IMG/VR virus record: IMGVR_UViG_3300037557_000148
Coordinates: 1 to 42,778 of that record
DNA from: a virus
Length of the DNA: 42,778 nt
Direction: 5' to 3' (one strand)
A model generated the notes under the pieces. That model saw only the letters and a program-made list of their open reading frames with translations, made no database searches and was not told the DNA's origin. Position 1 is the first letter of the stretch. Every line of letters starts with the position of its first letter. Positions 7,419-14,265 of the stretch are shown here, one piece after another. The translations under genes and the position numbers were made by a program.

Positions 7419-9236
7419 ATGGGAAAAGCAGAGAGACAAGGACAACACACATGGGAGAAATATGTAAAAGCAGGAGTAGTAGACACACATCTTAATTGGT
7501 CAGACGACCCTATTGTAGTAGCACATGCACTGGGTAAGACACGAGAAGCAGTAGGCAAGTGCTGGCCAATGGATGCAGCAGTCGCATACACACTGGCATC
7601 AGCAGGGCCAGATGCAAATCTGACATCGAAGGAAATGGTGAACCAATACACCAAAACAGCAGCGGCGATGATGTCTCAGACTGTTGCCTATGGTAACGTT
7701 CCTGATAGCAGAGTAGACTCTTGTAATCACGACGAAATCAATGGGATGGTGTGTTTAATCAATCAAGTTTTCAAGAATAAACAGGGACATATTTCATTCC
7801 ACCCAGAAAAGCCGATGATAGAGAATGGCATTATCAAAACAGGAGTTGGTAGCACGCGGCGGAAGATACCTAAGGAATTGATGTCACTGCTAACAATTAG
7901 AACAACTAAACAACATGCAAGCAGATTTACGTCATGGCACAAAACAGGAAATGCACCGCCTGCCATAGACGTAAACATTCTTGATGTGTTATTATCTTCT
8001 AAGTTCAAGCCACTAAAGGAATACATAGAGAAGAAACTCAAGACGACCAAGTGGTGTATGTTCTCAGATAGAGCATTTACTACAAGAGAAACACTGGGTA
8101 AGTGCTCGTGGAAAACATGGGATGCTAGCGGTAGTGTAGGAGAAGCGAAGAAAGGACACGATGGTAACGTGATGATTTGTGGTTATCATGATAAACCTAT
8201 GTATAATGGATGGGTTCTCATAAAGAAGATAGACCAAGATGGACAGATTATTCCAAATCGGTTTGAGAGAGTGTGGTTAAGAGGCACTTACGCTGCTGTT
8301 GGTGATGGTTGGAATGCGCGCCAACTCTCTAACCGTTTTGGCTCAGACTGGGTAAGAAATCTAACCCCTGATAGGATAGTAATATGGGATAGAGTATCCA
8401 GAGGGCTATCTAATACCATACCCAGTAAGTTGGTAGTTAAGGAAATTAACGCTGCGTGCAGGAGAATGACTGCAAGGAACTTCAACGTAGTCAGGAAAGA
8501 AGGCTTGAGGAACACGGCGACTTACACTTGGAAAGAGTGGAATTGGCTGGCTAATCTTAAGTCTTGGATTGCACAGACTAGACAGAAGAACAGGAAGGAG
8601 CACGACTTAGTGAACGGTTGGAAGTGGACAAAGTATAACAGCAGAAAATCATACGGTTTTGAGATTGCACAGTTCAAGTGGATTCCGGGCGAAGTGAATG
8701 ATGATTACAACGAAGATATACACAAGAGTGTTCAACAAGTGGGCGATAGTACAATCACCAATTATGCCACTGCACCCGCAGTGAAAATGTCCATGAACCT
8801 ATACAGACTCAGGGTAAAAGCAGGTTACTACAACACATCTAATGTTGATTGGATATGGCGCAGCAAGGCCGAAATCAAGCAATTCATTGACTTTCTACCA
8901 CTCATGGCTAAGAAGACTGGCGCAGTAGGGACAAGCGGAAATAGGGAGTGGGATGCATCTATTGGTGGTGAATCATTACCAATAGAAAAGCCATTTGAGA
9001 TATTCACTGAGGATTTAGTGTCAAGATTTATCATGGATATGGATGCAGACCCTGAGGACTTACCATCACCTACCGAATTGTTTGAAGCACTACAGTGGGG
9101 GAGCCCTCAGGATTTTGATGCAGCGTTAAAGATACTTAGTGACGAAGTGCACGGCTATTGGGAGAGACCAACAATAGTCAACGAGCCAAAGAAAAGTGGG
9201 GACGAGGATGGGGGTGCAACCCCTGTCATCCAATGA
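7419..9236 (+). CDS. large hypothetical protein
   Basis: 605 residues. ATG 7419 is chosen because GGAGGT at 7407-7412 is six bases upstream, whereas ATG 7413 abuts that site. Basic, Trp-rich, with no P-loop, nuclease or zinc motif that I can recognise. The middle (residues ~210-330) has WKTWDASGSVGEAKKGHDG and WLRGTYAAVGDGW, and the C-terminal third is acidic (MDMDADPEDLPSPTELFEAL). No function is proposed. It is one of three very large unassigned plus-strand proteins in this window. Confidence 0.7.
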   Translation: MGKAERQGQHTWEKYVKAGVVDTHLNWSDDPIVVAHALGKTREAVGKCWPMDAAVAYTLASAGPDANLTSKEMVNQYTKTAAAMMSQTVAYGNVPDSRVDSCNHDEINGMVCLINQVFKNKQGHISFHPEKPMIENGIIKTGVGSTRRKIPKELMSLLTIRTTKQHASRFTSWHKTGNAPPAIDVNILDVLLSSKFKPLKEYIEKKLKTTKWCMFSDRAFTTRETLGKCSWKTWDASGSVGEAKKGHDGNVMICGYHDKPMYNGWVLIKKIDQDGQIIPNRFERVWLRGTYAAVGDGWNARQLSNRFGSDWVRNLTPDRIVIWDRVSRGLSNTIPSKLVVKEINAACRRMTARNFNVVRKEGLRNTATYTWKEWNWLANLKSWIAQTRQKNRKEHDLVNGWKWTKYNSRKSYGFEIAQFKWIPGEVNDDYNEDIHKSVQQVGDSTITNYATAPAVKMSMNLYRLRVKAGYYNTSNVDWIWRSKAEIKQFIDFLPLMAKKTGAVGTSGNREWDASIGGESLPIEKPFEIFTEDLVSRFIMDMDADPEDLPSPTELFEALQWGSPQDFDAALKILSDEVHGYWERPTIVNEPKKSGDEDGGATPVIQ

Positions 9237-9525
9237 TGGGTTTGAATTGACTCCTGCCATACTGTGTAAGATAGCAGAAATAGGCACAGCAAATATAGAG
9301 GGAACTACGCTAACATTTGGATGGGGGGATGCAGAAGTCATACTATGGGCAAACCACACAGATATTCCTTGCCCTAAGTGTGGTAAGGAGTGTCGTAAGT
9401 GTGTGGTAATGAAGACCAATACAGGAGATGTCTACGTTTGCTTGCACTGTGATGAATACATACGTAAGATTGACGATGATGATGACGATGATGATGACGA
9501 TGATGATTGGGAAGAAGAAATATGA
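9208..9525 (+). CDS. zinc-ribbon protein with poly-aspartate tail
   Basis: About 105 residues from ATG 9208 (GTG 9196 is an alternative); the N-terminal 28 bases overlap the previous gene. A four-Cys ribbon, CPKCGKECRKC...VCLHC, occupies residues ~50-80 and would bind one zinc. It is followed by IRKI and twelve consecutive aspartates, then DWEEEI. The acidic tail could mimic DNA or contact a basic partner, as in DNA-mimic proteins or SSB tails; this is inference. Confidence 0.7.
   Translation: MGVQPLSSNDGFELTPAILCKIAEIGTANIEGTTLTFGWGDAEVILWANHTDIPCPKCGKECRKCVVMKTNTGDVYVCLHCDEYIRKIDDDDDDDDDDDDWEEEI
9472..9507 (+). repeat. three tandem 12-bp units encoding poly-Asp
   Basis: The unit GACGATGATGAT is repeated three times exactly and in frame, giving twelve Asp residues. 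Tract length could vary between strains by slippage in three-base steps without breaking the frame. Confidence 0.9.
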
Positions 9526-9540
9526 AGGAAGTGAAGAAAA

Positions 9541-10239
9541 ATGACAGATGAATGGAAACCAAACAAGGAACTGATAGACTGGGCAAAGGGACACTTTTCC
9601 CAGATGAGCGTAGGTGGAGTATGGATGCCTGAGGGCAGCGGCCTCACTTATGTAAAAGTGGACGAAAAGAAATGGCGCTTGAAGAGCATGATTGACACCG
9701 ACGAGTCGAAGGCAAACCACGACAGGATGAAGATGCTAATGTGGGATGTGGGTATTGTAATCATTGATGATGAACCAAGCATGTTACCAGTGCCGACATC
9801 GGCAGAAGAGGCATACATGCAAGAGGTTCACATGAAGAGGGAGATTGCCCAGTCATGGGCGGACAAAGATGGAACCTTGCTTGTTGAAATGGGATTGGAA
9901 GAAGTGTATCCTGAATACATCGAGGATAAGGAAATCCTATTGGAAAATGGAGATGTGCAGAACGTAGAGATATGGGCATACAAACCTACTAACTCCAACA
10001 CAGGTGAACAACTTAGCATAGACCCTGATGACTACCACCTACTCATGGGAGACGAATACTTCATGCGCTTCAAGCACGCCGGTATCGTCTACACCGCTCT
10101 AAGTAGACAAGCAATGGTTGAGGCAGTAGATGCCGGAGAGAAAGGCATAGGGGTTGGCTCAAAGATGGAGGGCGGCAAAGTTCCACCGTGGATGTGGGGA
10201 ACTTATTGTTCTCTACGGGATGGGAGTGAAGAAGAGTGA
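9541..10239 (+). CDS. hypothetical protein
   Basis: 232 residues, acidic, not recognised. An AGGAAGTGAAGAAA leader precedes ATG 9541. Segments WDVGIVIIDDEPSM, EIWAYKPTNSNTGE and GIVYTALSRQAMVEAVDAG look like a compact alpha/beta fold. The tail GGKVPPWMWGTYCSLRDG is Trp/Pro-rich. Its stop overlaps the start of a GTG-initiated Zn microprotein. Confidence 0.65.
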   Translation: MTDEWKPNKELIDWAKGHFSQMSVGGVWMPEGSGLTYVKVDEKKWRLKSMIDTDESKANHDRMKMLMWDVGIVIIDDEPSMLPVPTSAEEAYMQEVHMKREIAQSWADKDGTLLVEMGLEEVYPEYIEDKEILLENGDVQNVEIWAYKPTNSNTGEQLSIDPDDYHLLMGDEYFMRFKHAGIVYTALSRQAMVEAVDAGEKGIGVGSKMEGGKVPPWMWGTYCSLRDGSEEE

Positions 10240-10400
10240 AGAAAGGAACTCTAGCCCATTGTGAACCTATGGCACATGAATGGGAAGTGGAAGAGGCTAT
10301 TGGAAATTTTAAGCATAGCCCTTCATTCGGAGAGTCTGTAATACTCAGTTTCAGATGTAAGAAATGTAACGCTTCGTTAAAGGGCGAGGTGAAGAGATGA
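10236..10400 (+). CDS. zinc-binding microprotein
   Basis: 54 residues beginning at GTG 10236, which overlaps the previous stop (GTGA), and ending in an ATGA overlap with the next gene. Metal ligands would be C9, H14 and the pair CKKC (41-44). No family recognised. The tight overlaps at both ends support translation. Confidence 0.6.
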   Translation: MKKGTLAHCEPMAHEWEVEEAIGNFKHSPSFGESVILSFRCKKCNASLKGEVKR

Positions 10401-10666
10401 GGCGGCGAAAAAGAATCACAGTGTCCTACGATATAATGGACGTCGTATTTGGTAAACGGGCTGTAGATAGAGGATACACATTAACTGATTTATTTGAGAC
10501 ATTGAAAACATGGAATACAATTACCCTAGCATGGGAAAACTTGTGGAATGAAGCCAATCAAGGAAGAGACGGTACACAAGAGGAGGCTGAGGAAGACTTC
10601 CATCTCATAGTAAGAATGCGAGAGAAATTAGAAGAGGCGAGGGTAGAAAACGAGGTGGAAGAATGA
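10397..10666 (+). CDS. hypothetical helical protein
   Basis: 89 residues, basic N-terminus (MRRRKRITVSYD) and a long acidic helix at the C-terminus (EEAEEDFHLIVRMREKLEEA). GAGGTGAAG precedes the ATG. Not recognised. Confidence 0.6.
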   Translation: MRRRKRITVSYDIMDVVFGKRAVDRGYTLTDLFETLKTWNTITLAWENLWNEANQGRDGTQEEAEEDFHLIVRMREKLEEARVENEVEE

Positions 10667-10917
10667 ACAAAAAGGATTGGGCTTCAGTGACGGATGAAGT
10701 GATTATGGATTTAGAGAGATATGGGTTGAAGGCTCGTAAAAATCATCCCAACCCCATCGGTTTGTTAATTGCAGAAATCAAACGACTACGAGCAGATGTT
10801 GAGCGGTTGCGTGAAGAAATAAATACATCACTTGAGTATATCAAGCGACCCGATATAGATGATGACTCACACACATTGAGTGTTGTGAAGACGGTGCTGG
10901 AAGATATTGGAAGGTGA
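10663..10917 (+). CDS. hypothetical coiled-coil protein
   Basis: 84 residues with a heptad-like segment (IAEIKRLRADVERLREEINT, residues ~36-55) suggesting a coiled coil or dimer. GAGGTGGAAGA precedes the ATG. Not recognised. Confidence 0.6.
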   Translation: MNKKDWASVTDEVIMDLERYGLKARKNHPNPIGLLIAEIKRLRADVERLREEINTSLEYIKRPDIDDDSHTLSVVKTVLEDIGR

Positions 10918-10920
10918 AGA

Positions 10921-11196
10921 ATGATGAGTGATGAAATCAAGTGGCAATCTCCTAGTATGGAAGGTAAATGGAAGGACGGCAAGGGTGTGATTCACCTACG
11001 AGCAATCGAGTATTACGGCAAGGATTGGATAGACATGCGCGTGATGAACATGAGTAACACACCACCGAACTTCACGAGACACGGCATCAGGCTAACGCTT
11101 GAACAAGCAGAGGAAGTGATGCCCATACTCAGAGAGATGATAGCAACAATGAAAGACAAGAGGGAAGAAGATGAGCGGAAGAGCAGTGAGCGTTAG
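10921..11196 (+). CDS. PC4/p15-like protein (tentative)
   Basis: 91 residues. The order IHLRAIEYYGKDWIDMRVM, then TRHGIRLTLEQAEEVMPILR, resembles the PC4 (transcriptional coactivator p15) fold, where a beta-sheet ending in a 'KKGIsLtleqw' strand-turn precedes a dimerisation helix. PC4-like proteins bind single-stranded DNA and occur in phages and archaea as transcription or replication factors. A charged tail (KDKREEDERKSSER) follows. It overlaps the next gene by 26 bases. The family call is from pattern only. Confidence 0.55.
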   Translation: MMSDEIKWQSPSMEGKWKDGKGVIHLRAIEYYGKDWIDMRVMNMSNTPPNFTRHGIRLTLEQAEEVMPILREMIATMKDKREEDERKSSER

Positions 11197-11395
11197 TCAT
11201 GCAGAATATGAGATAATCAAAGTCCTAATCGAGGACGTGGATATCGAGTCACTGCGAGACATCATGGGAACGGACAAGGTATCGAAGGATAGGTTCGACA
11301 AGGCGGCGGTGAACGTGGTCAATCTAGTGCAGAACATGGCACAGAGACGAGTCCACAAACTACCCAAAGACCATGTGGATTTTGAGGTGAAATGA
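11171..11395 (+). CDS. hypothetical protein
   Basis: 74 residues, helical, with no cysteines. It starts within the previous gene after GGGAAGAAG and ends in an ATGA overlap with a tiny membrane protein. Not recognised. Confidence 0.55.
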   Translation: MSGRAVSVSHAEYEIIKVLIEDVDIESLRDIMGTDKVSKDRFDKAAVNVVNLVQNMAQRRVHKLPKDHVDFEVK

Positions 11396-11481
11396 TGTGG
11401 GATACTGAATGGGATTGGCCTCTAATCATGTTTGGTAGTATAGGTCTGTTCATGCTGTTGTGGTTATTGGGAGTAATATAA
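11392..11481 (+). CDS. 29-residue single-pass membrane microprotein
   Basis: Short reading frame in ATGA overlap with the previous gene and TAATG overlap with the next. After a Trp/acidic N-terminus (MMWDTEWDW) it is a continuous hydrophobic helix (LIMFGSIGLFMLLWLLGVI). The coupled context at both ends supports a real gene. It may be a membrane-acting peptide, but nothing specifies its role. Confidence 0.5.
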   Translation: MMWDTEWDWPLIMFGSIGLFMLLWLLGVI

Positions 11482-11753
11482 TGATTCACTTTTGCATTAG
11501 TAGCGCAACCCTATGTGGTGCTGATTACAAAGAACCTAGTAAGAAGGCTGCGAAGGATGGTAGGTTATGTAACGACTGCATACAAGTAATGTGGAAAGAG
11601 CAGTATCGTAGGAACACGTTGCTACCCTATACAAAGAACATAGACATGAGTAAAATGAAAACGGAGACGACTGATGCCGAGTCAGAGTCAGTCGCCCATG
11701 CTCCTGTGAAGAAGACTGGAGGGTTATACCTAAGAGACTATTTGACTATATAA
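11481..11753 (+). CDS. cysteine-containing hypothetical protein
   Basis: 90 residues from ATG 11481, in TAATG overlap with the membrane microprotein. Cysteines C5, C12 and the pair CNDC (~30-33) could bind zinc. Residues ~60-75 are a Thr/Glu/Ser-rich linker. Its last five codons and stop lie inside promoter copy 3, so coding and regulatory sequence overlap. Confidence 0.6.
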   Translation: MIHFCISSATLCGADYKEPSKKAAKDGRLCNDCIQVMWKEQYRRNTLLPYTKNIDMSKMKTETTDAESESVAHAPVKKTGGLYLRDYLTI

Positions 11754-11767
11754 ACAAGGAATGAATA
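11742..11767 (+). promoter_or_regulatory. conserved early-type promoter, copy 3
   Basis: TTGACTATATAAACAAGG with TATATAAA at 11747-11754, embedded in the 3' end of the upstream gene. ATG 11776 is 29 bases from the first base of the box, about where the transcript should begin, so the message may be leaderless or nearly so. An in-frame ATG at 11761 lies inside the element and is rejected as start. Confidence 0.85.
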
Positions 11768-11775
11768 AGGAGATA

Positions 11776-12072
11776 ATGACAATGAATTATGAGACAGAAA
11801 TTGAGCAACTGAACGAAGAGCGAAAGAAAGCAGCAGAACGCATCAACGAACTGATGAAGATGCGCGACATCAAGAACAACTTGACATCGTGTAAGGACGA
11901 AGGCCACGTATGGTCATTGACTGGTGTCGTCAGTGACATGTGGGAAGTGCAGAAGATTAGCATGGGATGCACAAGGTGCCATGCGGATTTCACGCATGCG
12001 GGAAACAAAGCCATCTACTGGGAAAAACACAATGCTGAGATGCTCAAAGATTTGGTAGAACAAGGTGAGTGA
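11776..12072 (+). CDS. coiled-coil protein with zinc-binding C-terminus
   Basis: 98 residues from ATG 11776 (ATG 11782 is also possible). The N-terminal 35 residues form a charged coiled coil (EIEQLNEERKKAAERINEL). A probable zinc site follows: C37, H42 and the pair CTRC near 67-70, with H72 and H76 nearby. The order C-x4-GHxW...GCTRC resembles small viral Zn proteins seen again downstream at 12312. First gene after the promoter. Confidence 0.65.
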   Translation: MTMNYETEIEQLNEERKKAAERINELMKMRDIKNNLTSCKDEGHVWSLTGVVSDMWEVQKISMGCTRCHADFTHAGNKAIYWEKHNAEMLKDLVEQGE

Positions 12073-12315
12073 ATGAAGAAAAGACTAATCAAAATACTCG
12101 ATGTCAACGATGACGGAGAACTAAGCATAGAAGATGTTAGATTCTTGCTCGTAAGACACGAGTGGTTGTTCGTGGCCGGATTGATAATCTCGACAGGTAG
12201 CCTAGCAAACGTGCTTGGATATACTGACATAGACAGCGACTTATTTTGGACGTGCGCGGGACTTGGAATGGCACTAGAATACATAGATGACATTAGAAGG
12301 AGGCGAAGGAGATGA
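12073..12315 (+). CDS. EF-hand-containing membrane protein
   Basis: 80 residues. Residues 10-21, DVNDDGELSIED, match a canonical EF-hand calcium loop, with oxygen ligands at loop positions 1, 3, 5, 9 and 12 (D, N, D, S, D) and the invariant Gly at 6. A hydrophobic helix (WLFVAGLIISTGSLANVLG, ~31-49) and a second weaker one (LFWTCAGLGMALEYI) follow, then a tail of six arginines. This predicts a small membrane protein with a calcium-binding cytoplasmic or surface loop. A single EF-hand resembles dockerin half-sites. Role unknown; it may act at the cell envelope. Confidence 0.65.
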   Translation: MKKRLIKILDVNDDGELSIEDVRFLLVRHEWLFVAGLIISTGSLANVLGYTDIDSDLFWTCAGLGMALEYIDDIRRRRRR

Positions 12316-12839
12316 AGGATGGCAACGCATGGAAACTAGTGAAGCATGAGGATTTCAAAGAGTGTGAGCATACATGGACTATTACAGGTGCAGAAGACCA
12401 CTACATATTTGCCCGTTGTGGCAATTGCGACAAAGAAATCGACTGGAATCTCGATGTGATGCACCACGTAGGTCAATACTACGATATGAGTGAACCCTCG
12501 ATAAAGAAGTGCACAGAATGCGAATATGCAGAGGACGCGTGCGGGTGCTACAAATGCCCTAAGTGCGGAACGATAGAATCGACATACGATGAGGATGAAC
12601 GCTGTTGGAATTGTGAATGCGAATACTGTGGTGAATATCATGGATGCGAAGTGACGAAATGTTCTGAGTGTGGAGAAGAGACAGGGTGTGAGCACTGTGA
12701 CGATGAGGAATGGGAAATCGCAGGTATGTGCGAAGACTGCTACGCTAAATCACAGATGCCAAAGAAAGAGAAGGAGATAACGGAACAAATCGAAGGGTTG
12801 CAGAAGAAACTCATTGATATGAAGAAGGTGAACGAATGA
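12312..12839 (+). CDS. multi-zinc-ribbon protein
   Basis: 175 residues with about 22 cysteines, mostly as CxxC knuckles (CGNC, CTEC, CPKC, CWNC, CEYC, CSEC, CEHC, CEDC). It could hold four or five zinc ions. The N-terminal part, CEHTWTITGAEDHYIFARCGNC, repeats the C-x-HxW...CxxC layout of the protein encoded at 11776. The C-terminal 30 residues are a basic coiled coil. Possibly a nucleic-acid or transcription-factor binder; no family is recognised. Confidence 0.7.
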   Translation: MKDGNAWKLVKHEDFKECEHTWTITGAEDHYIFARCGNCDKEIDWNLDVMHHVGQYYDMSEPSIKKCTECEYAEDACGCYKCPKCGTIESTYDEDERCWNCECEYCGEYHGCEVTKCSECGEETGCEHCDDEEWEIAGMCEDCYAKSQMPKKEKEITEQIEGLQKKLIDMKKVNE

Positions 12840-13489
12840 AAACAGCATCGAATCTATGTAAAATATGCAATACAGCCTTCACTCGTATAGTGAAGAAGGG
12901 AAGAGCGCCCAGCCTATGCGGAGCAGCCGCCTGCATCAGCGAGAACAGGAGACTAACAAGGAAGCCCAAGCCTAGAGTGGTAAGGGAACACAAGTGCGCT
13001 GATTGCGATGAGATGGTCACGCAGACTGGTAAGGGAAGGACGATACTTCGATGCGAGTCATGCAGAGCCACACTAAGAGCAAAGCAGAATGCTGCATACA
13101 GAGCAGAGACTTTCATCCCCCTTGAGAGAACGCAGACCTGCACAGACTGTGGTTGTGACCTTGGGGTGAAGACTGGTCGGGGCAAACTCAAGCAACGATG
13201 CGAGGATTGTCAGAAGAAGAACCACAACAAACTGGCACGAGAGTCAGCGAAGAAGCACTACAAGGCTGTAGTCAGACAGTATGTATGCTCTGTTTGTGAT
13301 GTTCTAATATCGCAATCAGGTAGAGGTAAATTGAGAAAGACATGCCCCGATTGCATAAGTAGCAAGAAAAAGACAACACCTACCCCTAAGGTTGGGGTGA
13401 TTGATAATGGTGTAGGAGAACTACTCTCCAATCTACAAAAAGAAGCAGACGAACATGCTGACATGTGGTCAGGAATGTTGGATAGTTGA
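12836..13489 (+). CDS. tandem zinc-knuckle repeat protein
   Basis: 217 residues with one divergent and three clear repeats of a ~25-residue unit: CADC...TGKGRTILRCESC, CTDCGC...TGRGKLKQRCEDC and CSVC...SGRGKLRKTCPDC. Each would bind one zinc and presents a basic GRGK loop, suggesting nucleic-acid binding. The basic linkers between the repeats fit this. It overlaps the preceding Zn protein by four bases. Internal duplication is evident; function is inferred only. Confidence 0.72.
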   Translation: MKTASNLCKICNTAFTRIVKKGRAPSLCGAAACISENRRLTRKPKPRVVREHKCADCDEMVTQTGKGRTILRCESCRATLRAKQNAAYRAETFIPLERTQTCTDCGCDLGVKTGRGKLKQRCEDCQKKNHNKLARESAKKHYKAVVRQYVCSVCDVLISQSGRGKLRKTCPDCISSKKKTTPTPKVGVIDNGVGELLSNLQKEADEHADMWSGMLDS

Positions 13490-13506
13490 AATAGTCTGGT
13501 GCAGAT

Positions 13507-14265
13507 ATGAGTTTTAGGACATGTGTGGATTGTGAAAATACATTCAGAGCGCGTTCACATAAATCAAGAGAAAAGAAATGCTGGAAGTGCGAACCTAGAA
13601 TCAAAAATACAACAGTTCAAAAAAAGAAGAGAGATGATAACATGACACAAGATGCGTATAAGAGATTAGAAAAACTAGAGAAGCACTTCAAGGAACTAGA
13701 AGTGGCGATTGATTTCCTTGGGGGTGAAGCGAATACCATAGTGACTGATATAGAAAACACAGCCGCGAGACTACTAGAGCAAGCAGTTGAAAAAGAAGTT
13801 GAACGCTTGTTCGATGAAAAGATACAGATTATTCAGAGTATAAATGAGAGATACAACCAGACAGCGCAAAATATGTTAGACATTTTCACAAAGAAGTTGG
13901 AAAAAGCCAAATTAGACATACCTTCTCCAGTAGTAATAGAGAAGGAAAAGTTGCCCGAACTATCTAAGAAGAAGAAGGACAGATTACTAAGGGCAGAGAA
14001 ATACATAATGAAGGTAGGACCATCCACCATCTCTGATTTAGTGAGCACTGTGTGGTTTGATATAACTAAATCCACAGCGAACAATCTAGCAAAAGAAGGC
14101 GTGCTTCATAAGTATCTCAGTATAGAAGAGAAAGGTAAGGCCGGTAGAGGCAAAGCAACTACATACAATGTCTACCAAAATCCTACAGACATATTAGAGG
14201 ATACCTACATGGAAGAACTGAATGCTAGTGCATACTATGGTGAAGACCCTGAGGGCTTCTCATGA
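13507..14265 (+). CDS. zinc ribbon, coiled coil and winged-helix-like protein
   Basis: 252 residues. The N-terminus carries CVDC...CWKC (residues ~6-27) with a basic loop like the repeats of the preceding protein. Residues ~55-145 are a long coiled coil. The segment LLRAEKYIMKVGPSTISDLV with NNLAKEGVLHKYL (~160-205) reads as a winged helix-turn-helix with a basic wing (GKAGRGKATTYNVY). This suggests a dimeric DNA-binding regulator or nucleoid protein. Starts 17 bases after the previous stop; an internal ATG at codon 46 is an alternative start lacking the Zn ribbon. Confidence 0.62.
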   Translation: MSFRTCVDCENTFRARSHKSREKKCWKCEPRIKNTTVQKKKRDDNMTQDAYKRLEKLEKHFKELEVAIDFLGGEANTIVTDIENTAARLLEQAVEKEVERLFDEKIQIIQSINERYNQTAQNMLDIFTKKLEKAKLDIPSPVVIEKEKLPELSKKKKDRLLRAEKYIMKVGPSTISDLVSTVWFDITKSTANNLAKEGVLHKYLSIEEKGKAGRGKATTYNVYQNPTDILEDTYMEELNASAYYGEDPEGFS

